NCBI GenBank assembly: GCA_937989875.1 | Contig: CALKBO010000028.1 | Coordinates: forward strand, 98,543 to 162,542 | Direction: 5' to 3' | Length of the DNA: 64,000 nt | Origin: an uncultured Collinsella sp. | Lineage (GTDB): Bacteria; Actinomycetota; Coriobacteriia; Coriobacteriales; Coriobacteriaceae | Part shown: piece after piece, positions 1 through 6,943 of the stretch | How the letters are laid out: each line of letters starts with the position of its first letter | Numbering within the stretch: the stretch's first letter is position 1 | Notes under the pieces: model-generated | Told to the model about the DNA's origin: nothing | Databases searched by the model: none | Seen by the model: only the letters and a program-made list of their open reading frames with translations | Position numbers and translations under genes: made by a program

Positions 1-2
1 CC

Positions 3-413
3 TTCATCGAGACCGTTGCGCACTTTTTGCCCGAGGGTCCGCGTTGGTTCCCCGAGGACATGGGTACCGACGCTTCCGATGAGACGCTCGTTGCCGAGTT
101 TGTGCGCGAGAAGGTCTTGCGCCGCACCCGTGATGAGATTCCGCACTCCGTTGGCGTGATCTGCGATGCGCTCGAGCAGACCAAGAAGGTGCTGCGCGTG
201 CACGCCACCATTTATGTCGAGCGCGAGGGCCAAAAGGGCATCATCATCGGCAAGGGCGGCGAGATGATCAAGCATATCGGTATCGACGCCCGTCGCGATC
301 TTGAGCGCATCTTTGGCACGCAGGTCTTTTTGGAGCTGGACGTGAAGGTCAAGGCCGGCTGGCGTGACGACGAGGCCCAGATTCGCCGCTTTGGCTACAA
401 CGCTGAGGACTAA
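3..413 (+). CDS. era: GTPase Era, C-terminal part (gene cut by window start)
   Basis: The reading frame is open from the first bases, so the GTPase domain lies outside the window and only about 136 C-terminal residues are visible. Era is a ribosome-associated GTPase that helps 30S assembly by binding near the 3' end of 16S rRNA. The visible part is the KH RNA-binding domain: the segment GIIIGKGGEMIKHIG contains the GxxG loop, followed by the conserved end KVKAGWRDD. The next gene, recO, starts 15 bases after the stop, and era-recO is a common pair. No start can be assigned. Confidence 0.93.
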   Translation, partial: FIETVAHFLPEGPRWFPEDMGTDASDETLVAEFVREKVLRRTRDEIPHSVGVICDALEQTKKVLRVHATIYVEREGQKGIIIGKGGEMIKHIGIDARRDLERIFGTQVFLELDVKVKAGWRDDEAQIRRFGYNAED

Positions 414-428
414 GGACGCGCGGCGCGC

Positions 429-1178
429 ATGGCAGGCTCCCGGACATATCGCACCAAGGTGCTCGTCCTCGACAAGACGAAGCTCAAAGAGACCGACCTG
501 ATCCTGACGATGCTTGACGAGCGGGGACGGCAGGTTCGTGCAGTGGCAAAGGGCGCCCGCAAACCCGGCGGACGCCTGGCTGCGCGCTGCGAGCTGTTCT
601 GTACGGTCGATATGCTGCTCGCACATGGACGGTCACTCGACGTGGTTTCTCAGGCCGAGCTTATGGAGGCGCCGCTCGGCGCTGCGCCCGATTACGAGAC
701 GACCTGCGCCGCAAGCGCGATCGCCGAGGTCGCGCGCGTGTGCTCGTTCGAGGACGCCGAGGACCCGTTTACCTTTGCCATAACGCAGCGAGCGCTTGCG
801 CTGGTGGGCAGCGGGCTTGACACGGCACATATGGACCTACTTGTGGCGGCATATGTCTTTAAGCTGCTATCGCACGTTGGCTATCGTCCCGATTTTTCGG
901 CCTGCGTGCTGTGCGGAGACCCCATGCTGTCGTATTTTTCGCCCCAGGCGGGCGGTCTCATGTGCGGGTCGTGCGCGTCGAGCGTTCCGGGTGCCGAGCT
1001 GGTGTCGGCCGGTGAGGTCGCGTGGCTGCGCGCCCTCATGTCCATGACCTTCGATGCGCTCATGGCCGAGAAAATTGACCCGCATACGGCGGCGTTCTTG
1101 CTCGGGCTTTCGCATGTGTGGGCGGCGACGCACACCGACCAGCGCCTCCGTGCGATGGAATTCATGTTGGGTCGGTGA
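429..1178 (+). CDS. recO: DNA repair protein RecO
   Basis: RecO helps RecR load RecA on SSB-coated single-stranded DNA in the RecFOR pathway. The protein has 249 residues, normal for the family. It starts with an OB-fold segment (about residues 1-80, beginning MAGSRTYRTKVLVLDKTKLK), followed by a helical domain. Two CxxC pairs around residues 158-182 (CVLCGDP and MCGSCASS) form the zinc site found in many Gram-positive RecO proteins. It follows era closely and is probably co-transcribed with it. The ATG start at 429 gives the expected N terminus. Confidence 0.93.
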   Translation: MAGSRTYRTKVLVLDKTKLKETDLILTMLDERGRQVRAVAKGARKPGGRLAARCELFCTVDMLLAHGRSLDVVSQAELMEAPLGAAPDYETTCAASAIAEVARVCSFEDAEDPFTFAITQRALALVGSGLDTAHMDLLVAAYVFKLLSHVGYRPDFSACVLCGDPMLSYFSPQAGGLMCGSCASSVPGAELVSAGEVAWLRALMSMTFDALMAEKIDPHTAAFLLGLSHVWAATHTDQRLRAMEFMLGR

Positions 1179-1280
1179 TGATGCGCAGGCGCGGGCTGCT
1201 TGTGGTAACATAACGACCTGTTGGTACCTCGACCTTGGTTGCTCGCTCCACCGGCGGCTTCCCAGTCCGAGGCGAATCGA

Positions 1281-1296
1281 GTCGCCCGTGGGCGAC
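1281..1296 (+). promoter_or_regulatory. Hairpin in rpsO leader, possible S15 control site
   Basis: GTCGCC-CGTG-GGCGAC forms a 6-bp G+C-rich hairpin about 20 bases before the rpsO start codon and just ahead of its ribosome binding site. In several bacteria S15 represses its own translation by binding leader structures. Only the hairpin is seen; the regulatory role is inferred. Confidence 0.3.
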
Positions 1297-1316
1297 GTAA
1301 AACGAAAGGTGAAACA

Positions 1317-1595
1317 ATGACTGTTTCCAAAGAGCGCAAGGCGGAGCTGACTGCCCAGTTCGGTAACACCCCGGTCGACACCGGCAACCCCAAGGTTCAG
1401 GTCGCCATTCTGTCCGAGCGCATCAAGGAGCTGACCGAGCACATGAAGTCCCACCAGAAGGACTTCCACACCCGTCGTGGCCTGCTCATGCTCGTCGGCC
1501 GTCGTCGTCGTCTTCTCTCCTACATCAAGAAGAACGACATCGTCGAGTACCGTGAGCTCATCAAGGCTCTGGGCATCCGCGACAACATCCAGTAG
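1317..1595 (+). CDS. rpsO: 30S ribosomal protein S15
   Basis: S15 binds 16S rRNA early in assembly of the 30S platform. The 92-residue product, starting MTVSKERKAELTAQFG, has the family signature HxxDxHxRRGLLxLVxRRRxLLxYL as HQKDFHTRRGLLMLVGRRRR and a C-terminal helix ending LGIRDNIQ. The frame is open upstream to 1221, but the ATG at 1317 has a GAAAGGTG ribosome binding site and the family N terminus. It lies between recO and pnp, and rpsO-pnp is a very widely conserved pair. A terminator follows, so pnp probably depends on readthrough or its own promoter. Confidence 0.97.
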   Translation: MTVSKERKAELTAQFGNTPVDTGNPKVQVAILSERIKELTEHMKSHQKDFHTRRGLLMLVGRRRRLLSYIKKNDIVEYRELIKALGIRDNIQ

Positions 1596-1610
1596 GATTT
1601 GTACATGCTA

Positions 1611-1642
1611 AGAGCGTCCTGCGCAGCGGGGCGCTCTTTTTG
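1611..1642 (+). terminator. Rho-independent terminator after rpsO
   Basis: AGAGCGTC at 1611 pairs with GGCGCTCT ending at 1637, and a run of T residues follows. It lies 15 bases after the rpsO stop and should end or reduce transcription before pnp. Confidence 0.8.
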
Positions 1643-1708
1643 TGTAAGGGCGTGAACAATCACGCTCTGAAGCGTGGCGGGGGCAGGGGGCCCGCGTCAC
1701 ATGAGAAG

Positions 1709-1731
1709 CCCGCAGGCAAGGGGCCTGTGGG
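1709..1731 (+). promoter_or_regulatory. Hairpin in pnp leader
   Basis: CCCGCAGGC and GCCTGTGGG form a 9-bp stem with one G-U pair and a 5-base loop, ending just before the AAAGGAG ribosome binding site of pnp. In E. coli a double-stranded pnp leader is the target for autoregulation by RNase III and PNPase. A similar role here is only an inference from position. Confidence 0.3.
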
Positions 1732-1744
1732 GTAAAGGAGAACA

Positions 1745-3991
1745 ATGACACTCGTATCCAAGACCTTTGAGCTGTACGGCAAGACCTACACCTTTGAGTC
1801 CGGCGAGCTTGCCAAGCAGGCTACCGGCGCGTGTCTGGTCAAGCAGGGCGACACCACGATGCTCGACACCGTGGTCGTCTCCAAGGAGCGCAAGAACTAC
1901 GACTTCTTCCCGCTGACCGTCGACTTCAACGAGAAGATGTACGCAGCTGGCCGCATCCCGGGTGGCTACCTCAAGCGTGAGGGCCGTCCCAGCGAGAAGG
2001 CCACGCTCACGGCCCGCATGATCGATCGCCCGATTCGCCCGAGCTTCCCGGATGGCTTCCGCAACGAGGTGCACATCGTCGCCACCTCGCTCGTCGCCGA
2101 CCAGGTCAACCCCTTCGATGTCATCAACGTCATGGGTGCATCCCTGGCCATGACGCTCGGCGGCGTGCCCTTCGAGGGCCCGCTTGCCTGCGTGCGCATC
2201 GGCCGCAACGTGGAGACCGGCGAGTTTATCGTCAACCCCACCTATGAGGAGCGCGAGAACTCCGATCTGGACTTGGAGCTGGGCGGATCCGCCGACTTCA
2301 TCTCGATGGTCGAGGCCGGCGCCGAGGAGATCTCCGAGGACGACATGCTCGCCGCCATGAAGTTTGGCCAGGAGGCCCTTGCCGCTTTCTGCCAGGCTCA
2401 GGACGAGTTTGTCGCCGAGTGGGAGCAGGTCAACGGCCCCATCGTCAAGAAGGAGTACCCGCTCGACCAGCCCGTCGAGGAGGTCCAGGAGCGCATCTTC
2501 GCCCACTACGACGAGATGGCAGCCGCCCTTCGTGACGCCGACAAACTCTCTCGTATCGGTAAGGTCGAGGCTCTGAAGGAGTCCATCCGCGCCGAGTTCA
2601 CCGAGGAGGAGCAGGCCGCTTGGGAGCGCGAGATCCCCGTGGCGCTCAAGAAGCTCGAGAAGAAGGCCATGCGCACCATGGTCGTCGAGACCGGCGAGCG
2701 CGTCGACGGCCGTGCCGCCGATGAGATCCGCCCCATCATGGTGAAGGACAACTACCTGCCGCTCGTTCACGGCTCCGGCCTGTTCCAGCGTGGCCAGACC
2801 CAGGTGCTTTCCGTCCTGTCGCTCGGCATGCTCAACGAGGGCCAGCGTCTGGATACCATCGAGCCCACCGAGGGCAAGCGCTACATGCACCACTATAACT
2901 TCCCGCCGTTCTGCACCGGCGAGACCGGCCGCATGGGCAGCCCCAAGCGCCGCGAGATCGGCCACGGCAACCTTGCCGAGCGCGCCCTGCTTCCGGTGCT
3001 CCCCGACGAGAACGAGTTCCCCTACGCCATCCGCGTCGTCTCCGAGGTCATGGAGTCCAACGGCTCCTCTTCGATGGCTTCGACCTGCGGCTCCACGCTC
3101 GCCCTTATGGACGGCGGCGTGCCCATTAAGCGCCCGGTCTCCGGTATCGCCATGGGCCTGATCCAGGAGGAGGGCAAGACCGTGGTCCTGTCCGACATCC
3201 AGGGTCTCGAGGACTTCCTGGGCGACATGGACTTTAAGGTCACCGGCACCACCGAGGGCATCACCGCCCTGCAGATGGACAACAAGGCCACCGGCCTTAC
3301 CTTCGACATCCTGGCCCGCGCCCTGCAGCAGGCCAAGGAGGGCCGCGCCTTCATCCTGCAGAAGATGCTCGATGTGATCCCCGAGCCGCGCCACACCACG
3401 CGCAGCACCGCTCCGCGCATCGTCTCCATCCAGGTCCCGACCGACAAGATCCGCGACGTCATCGGTTCCGGCGGTAAGGTCATCCGCGGTATCCAGGACG
3501 AGACCGGCGCCTCGGTCGACATCCAGGAGGACGGCACCGTCTTTGTCGGCGGCACCGGCGAGTCCGTCGACCAGGCCGTCGAGCGTATCAAGCTCATCAT
3601 CAAGGTTCCCGAGCCGGGCGAGGAGTACACCGGTCGTGTGGTCTCCATCCAGCCCTTCGGCGCGTTCGTCAACCTGCTGCCCGGTAAGGACGGCCTGCTG
3701 CACATCTCCCGCGTCGCCAAGGGCCGCGTGGAGAAGGTCGAGGACGTCCTCAACGTGGGCGACGAGGTCAAGGTCGTCGTCATCGAAGTCGATGACCGCG
3801 GCAAGATTTCGCTCGATCGTCTGGATAAGCCCGAGGCCCCGGCTCGCGCCGAGGGTGCCTCCGAGGGCGACGGCGAGCACTTCCAGCGCCGTGAGCGTCC
3901 GCGTCGCGAGCGCTCCGAGCGCAGCGACCGTCCGCGCCGTCCCGGCGACAACGGAGGCCGCAAGCCCCGCCGTCACCACGACGCCGAGTAA
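1745..3991 (+). CDS. pnp: Polyribonucleotide nucleotidyltransferase (PNPase)
   Basis: PNPase degrades RNA 3' to 5' by phosphorolysis and acts as a trimer in RNA turnover. The 748 residues show two RNase PH-like domains (about 10-230 and 320-545, the second with FCTGETGRMGSPKRREIGHG), a KH domain (about 560-620, DVIGSGGKVIRGI) and an S1 domain (about 630-700, GEEYTGRVVSIQPFGAFV). A basic, arginine-rich tail of about 45 residues closes it, as in many actinobacteria. The ATG at 1745 has AAAGGAG upstream. It lies downstream of rpsO, the usual arrangement, and a strong terminator follows. Confidence 0.97.
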   Translation: MTLVSKTFELYGKTYTFESGELAKQATGACLVKQGDTTMLDTVVVSKERKNYDFFPLTVDFNEKMYAAGRIPGGYLKREGRPSEKATLTARMIDRPIRPSFPDGFRNEVHIVATSLVADQVNPFDVINVMGASLAMTLGGVPFEGPLACVRIGRNVETGEFIVNPTYEERENSDLDLELGGSADFISMVEAGAEEISEDDMLAAMKFGQEALAAFCQAQDEFVAEWEQVNGPIVKKEYPLDQPVEEVQERIFAHYDEMAAALRDADKLSRIGKVEALKESIRAEFTEEEQAAWEREIPVALKKLEKKAMRTMVVETGERVDGRAADEIRPIMVKDNYLPLVHGSGLFQRGQTQVLSVLSLGMLNEGQRLDTIEPTEGKRYMHHYNFPPFCTGETGRMGSPKRREIGHGNLAERALLPVLPDENEFPYAIRVVSEVMESNGSSSMASTCGSTLALMDGGVPIKRPVSGIAMGLIQEEGKTVVLSDIQGLEDFLGDMDFKVTGTTEGITALQMDNKATGLTFDILARALQQAKEGRAFILQKMLDVIPEPRHTTRSTAPRIVSIQVPTDKIRDVIGSGGKVIRGIQDETGASVDIQEDGTVFVGGTGESVDQAVERIKLIIKVPEPGEEYTGRVVSIQPFGAFVNLLPGKDGLLHISRVAKGRVEKVEDVLNVGDEVKVVVIEVDDRGKISLDRLDKPEAPARAEGASEGDGEHFQRRERPRRERSERSDRPRRPGDNGGRKPRRHHDAE

Positions 3992-4014
3992 TAGCTACAC
4001 ATAAGCAGCTCAAC

Positions 4015-4045
4015 AAGGGCGACTCCGTACAGGGGTCGCCCTTTT
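4015..4045 (+). terminator. Rho-independent terminator after pnp
   Basis: AAGGGCGAC and GTCGCCCTT form a perfect 9-bp stem around an 11-base loop, followed by TTTT. Its right side overlaps the left arm of the palindromic element that starts at 4039. Confidence 0.85.
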
Positions 4046-4185
4046 GCTTGCGCCCGGGAGGGCCGCATATGAAGTTTCCTGCTCTACAGTCCTGCGCAAG
4101 ACGGAAAGCACATTAAGTGCTTTCCTTTGCGTGCGGAACTCGCGATAAACTTCATATGAGTCCCTCCCGGGCGCAAGCAAAAGGG
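4039..4185. repeat. Long intergenic palindromic element, family 1, copy 1
   Basis: Three nested layers are visible. The outer arms, 24 bases at 4039-4062 and 4162-4185, are perfect reverse complements. Inside them CATATGAAGTTT (4066) is matched by AAACTTCATATG (ending 4158). At the centre GGAAAGCAC-ATTAA-GTGCTTTCC (4103-4125) forms a 9-bp hairpin. The 4070-4157 core recurs in inverted orientation at 4970-5053 with changes on both sides of the central stem that keep it paired. No protein is evident. It may be a non-autonomous mobile element, a bidirectional terminator or a structured RNA; the sequence does not decide. Confidence 0.85.
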
Positions 4186-4271
4186 CTGGTTAACGCTGTT
4201 GGTAGCTTGCTGGTCTTCTGTTCTTAGTTGATATACTTTTTCGCATCTAACGCTTAGCCTAGGGGGTTGGC

Positions 4272-4892
4272 ATGACAAATAAGGTTGAATGGGACCGCAT
4301 GATTGCCGGGGAGCTCTATAGCCCCTATCGGGTTAACGACCATTCGTTTAGTAGGGTGCATGCGGCTCAGAAGTTGTTTAATGAGTCGGAGTATTGGGCT
4401 GATTCGAGCGCCTTTGAGGAACTAAAGAAGTGTTTTCGCGTTGCTCCGGACGATATGGTCTTAACGGCTCCCGTTTATTTTGATCACGGCGACAGGGTTT
4501 CGTTTGGTAACCATTTCTATGCGAATACCGGTTTGACGATTCTGGACGAAAATTACGTGACCTTTGGCGACAACGTCTTTCTAGGACCCTATGTGAGTAT
4601 ATTTACTGCTGGGCATCCAATTGACGCCGATGTGCGCAATCTAGACCTCGAGTATGCTAAGCCTGTCGTAATCGGCAACAACGTCTGGATGGGCGGCGGG
4701 GTGATTATCAATCCGGGCGTATCAATCGGAGACGATGTTGTCATAGCCTCAGGTTCAGTTGTTGTTAAAGACGTTCCAAGCCACGTCATCATCGGCGGCA
4801 ATCCAGCTCATATCATTCGAGAGATTACCGACAACGATCGCAAGCTCTGGCAAGGCCAGCTGAATGCCTACAACGAGGCAATTGGATCATAG
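4272..4892 (+). CDS. Sugar O-acetyltransferase, LacA/Maa (hexapeptide repeat) family
   Basis: Members of this family move an acetyl group from acetyl-CoA to a hydroxyl of maltose, galactosides or similar sugars. The 206-residue product has the N-terminal mac domain (MIAGELYSPYRVNDH) and a left-handed beta-helix with hexapeptide repeats. The catalytic-site segment is FTAGHPIDADVR, and GNNVWMGGGVIINPGVSIGD lies in the helix. The ATG follows GGGGGTTGGC. By eye the codon use is more A/T-rich than in pnp and rnj, and the gene is bracketed by inverted copies of the same palindromic element, which suggests later arrival. The substrate cannot be told. Confidence 0.88.
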   Translation: MTNKVEWDRMIAGELYSPYRVNDHSFSRVHAAQKLFNESEYWADSSAFEELKKCFRVAPDDMVLTAPVYFDHGDRVSFGNHFYANTGLTILDENYVTFGDNVFLGPYVSIFTAGHPIDADVRNLDLEYAKPVVIGNNVWMGGGVIINPGVSIGDDVVIASGSVVVKDVPSHVIIGGNPAHIIREITDNDRKLWQGQLNAYNEAIGS

Positions 4893-4969
4893 CCTCGGCA
4901 TTCCCGCAGATAAAACCTACTAAAACAAACCTGTCCCTTTTTGGAAGGTTTCCCGTGGGGCGGGCACTG

Positions 4970-5053
4970 ATGAAGTTTATCGCGATTTCCGCACGAACAG
5001 GAGGCCACTTAATGTGGCCTCCGTCGTGAGCAGGACTGTAGAGCAGGAAACTT
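4970..5053. repeat. Palindromic element, family 1, copy 2 (inverted)
   Basis: Read on the - strand this matches copy 1 from AAGTTTCCTGCTCTACAG through to GCGATAAACTTCAT. Its central hairpin is GGAGGCCAC-TTAAT-GTGGCCTCC (5000-5022). Relative to copy 1 three neighbouring stem pairs differ, and the partner base has changed each time. The outer arms of copy 1 are not kept, although G+C-rich sequence flanks the core on both sides. It lies between the acetyltransferase gene and the rnj promoter region. Confidence 0.85.
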
Positions 5054-5146
5054 AGCCCGTGCCGGGGCCGCTGAGCCCTGACCGGCGGGATACACAGGTT
5101 CAGATGGGGCTTTGATGCATGGGTGGTCTGTTGTTGTGCAAATGGG

Positions 5147-5152
5147 TATAAT
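5147..5152 (+). promoter_or_regulatory. Candidate -10 box for rnj
   Basis: A perfect TATAAT lies about 120 bases before the rnj start in an otherwise gene-free stretch. No good -35 hexamer is seen at the usual distance, so this rests on the -10 alone. Confidence 0.4.
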
Positions 5153-5271
5153 ACTGTGGTTATTGCATCGACTCTGCGATGCATTGTTGTACGTTCCCGG
5201 CGGTCGGTTTGCCAGAAGCGCCCCGCCGGTTGTTCCAGACCCGTTTCGAAGAAAGGAAACAACACTCACCT

Positions 5272-6942
5272 ATGGCAGCTAAAAAATCATCTCCCTTGAA
5301 GATCATCCCGCTCGGCGGCCTTGACGGCATCGGCAAGAACATGACGGTCTTCGAGTGCGGCGACGACATGGTGCTCGTCGACGCCGGTCTCATGTTCCCG
5401 GATGACTCCCAGCCCGGTATCGACCTGGTGCTTCCCGACTACACCTATGTTTTGGAGAACGAGGAGAAGCTCCGCGGTATCGTCGTCACCCACGGCCACG
5501 AGGACCACACCGGTTCGCTTCCGTATCTGCTGCAGGACCTCAACAATAAGGTGCCCATCTTCTCTAGCAAGTTGACGCTTGGCTTTATCGAGGGCAAGCT
5601 TTCCGAGTTCCGTATCCGTGCACCCAAGTTCCGCGAGGTCAAGGGCGGCAGCCATGTCAACCTCGGCGGCATCTCGCTCGACTTCTTCTCGATGACGCAC
5701 TCCATCCCCGGCGCTCTGGGCGTGTTTATCCGCACCAACCAGGGCACCGTTATGCACACCGGCGACTTTAAGCTCGACCAGACGCCCATCGATGGCGTCA
5801 CGCCCGACTATGCCGCTATCAGCCGCTTTGCCAAGCAGGGTATCGACCTGCTGCTTTCCGACTCCACCAATGCCACGGTTCCCGGCTTTACCAAGTCCGA
5901 GGCCGAGGTTGGTCCCAACTTGCTGCACGCCATCAAGAACGCGCCGGGTCGTGTGTTCGTCGCGTCGTTCTCGAGCCACATCCATCGTTTGCAGCAGATC
6001 TGCGATGCCGCCCGCAAGTGCGGCCGTAAGGTCGTTGTGACCGGTCGCTCCATGCTCACTAACACCCGCGTGGCGCGTGAGCTGGGCTACCTCAACATCG
6101 ACGATGCCGATATCATCGATGCCTTCGATATCGATAACCTGCCCGACGACAAGATCGTCGTCATGTGCACCGGTTCGCAAGGCGAGCCGCTGTCGGCCCT
6201 GTCCCGCATGGCCAACGGAGAGCACAAGACGCTCTCCATCCACGAGGGCGATACCGTTATCCTCTCGGCAACTCCTGTTCCCGGCAATGAGAAAGCCGTC
6301 CAGCAGGTCGTTAACAGCCTCGCCAAGCTCGGCTGCGACGTGTGGGACAAGAACCGCGCCCTCGTCCACGTCTCGGGTCACGGCAGCCAGGAGGAGCTCA
6401 AGCTCCTGATGGCCATGGCCAAGCCCACGTACTTTATGCCGGTTCACGGTGAGGCCGTGCATCTGCGCGCCCATGCCCAGCTGGCCCGCAAGATGGGCAT
6501 CAAGGACGATCATATCTTTATCCTCGATAACGGCGACACGCTCGAGATGCGCGGTGGTATCGTCAAGCGCGGTACACCCGTCGAGTCCGGCGTCGTTTAC
6601 GTCGACGGCCTGCGTATCGGCGATACCGACCCCATCGTCCTGCGCGATCGCCAGAAGCTCGCCAACGACGGTATGGTCACGGCCGTTGCCATCGTCTCGC
6701 TCAAGCACAAGAAGATCGAGGCCATCGAGTTCTCGGGCCGCGGTGTCTCGTTTGCTATCGACGACCAGTTCTCCGAGGATGCCTCCGCGTCCATCATGAA
6801 GACGATCGAGAAGGGCAAGTTTAGCTTTACGAGCAGCGGCTCCGATGCCATTCGCAAGGCCGTGCGCGATTCGCTCTCCAACTTTATTTGGAGCCGTACG
6901 CGCACCCGTCCGATGATCATCCCGGTCGTCATGGAGGTTTAG
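5272..6942 (+). CDS. rnj: Ribonuclease J
   Basis: RNase J is a metallo-beta-lactamase/beta-CASP nuclease with endonuclease and 5'-3' exonuclease activity, used for mRNA decay and rRNA maturation. The 556-residue protein carries the metal motif HxHxDH as THGHEDHTG near residue 80, then MHTGDFKLD, the beta-CASP domain with FASFSSHIHR, and the late motif HVSGHGSQEE. The frame extends upstream to 5179, but the ATG at 5272 is preceded by GAAAGGAAAC and starts with MAAKKSSPLKIIPLGG, as expected. ftsK starts two bases after the stop. With rny and pnp in the same window it gives a Gram-positive-type decay set. Confidence 0.96.
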   Translation: MAAKKSSPLKIIPLGGLDGIGKNMTVFECGDDMVLVDAGLMFPDDSQPGIDLVLPDYTYVLENEEKLRGIVVTHGHEDHTGSLPYLLQDLNNKVPIFSSKLTLGFIEGKLSEFRIRAPKFREVKGGSHVNLGGISLDFFSMTHSIPGALGVFIRTNQGTVMHTGDFKLDQTPIDGVTPDYAAISRFAKQGIDLLLSDSTNATVPGFTKSEAEVGPNLLHAIKNAPGRVFVASFSSHIHRLQQICDAARKCGRKVVVTGRSMLTNTRVARELGYLNIDDADIIDAFDIDNLPDDKIVVMCTGSQGEPLSALSRMANGEHKTLSIHEGDTVILSATPVPGNEKAVQQVVNSLAKLGCDVWDKNRALVHVSGHGSQEELKLLMAMAKPTYFMPVHGEAVHLRAHAQLARKMGIKDDHIFILDNGDTLEMRGGIVKRGTPVESGVVYVDGLRIGDTDPIVLRDRQKLANDGMVTAVAIVSLKHKKIEAIEFSGRGVSFAIDDQFSEDASASIMKTIEKGKFSFTSSGSDAIRKAVRDSLSNFIWSRTRTRPMIIPVVMEV

Positions 6943-6943
6943 T

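Noticed and set aside
1697..3979. 760-codon open frame on the - strand over pnp
   Set aside because: It is an antisense shadow created by G+C-rich codon use of pnp; it has no domain signature and low-complexity Leu/Asp/Val composition.
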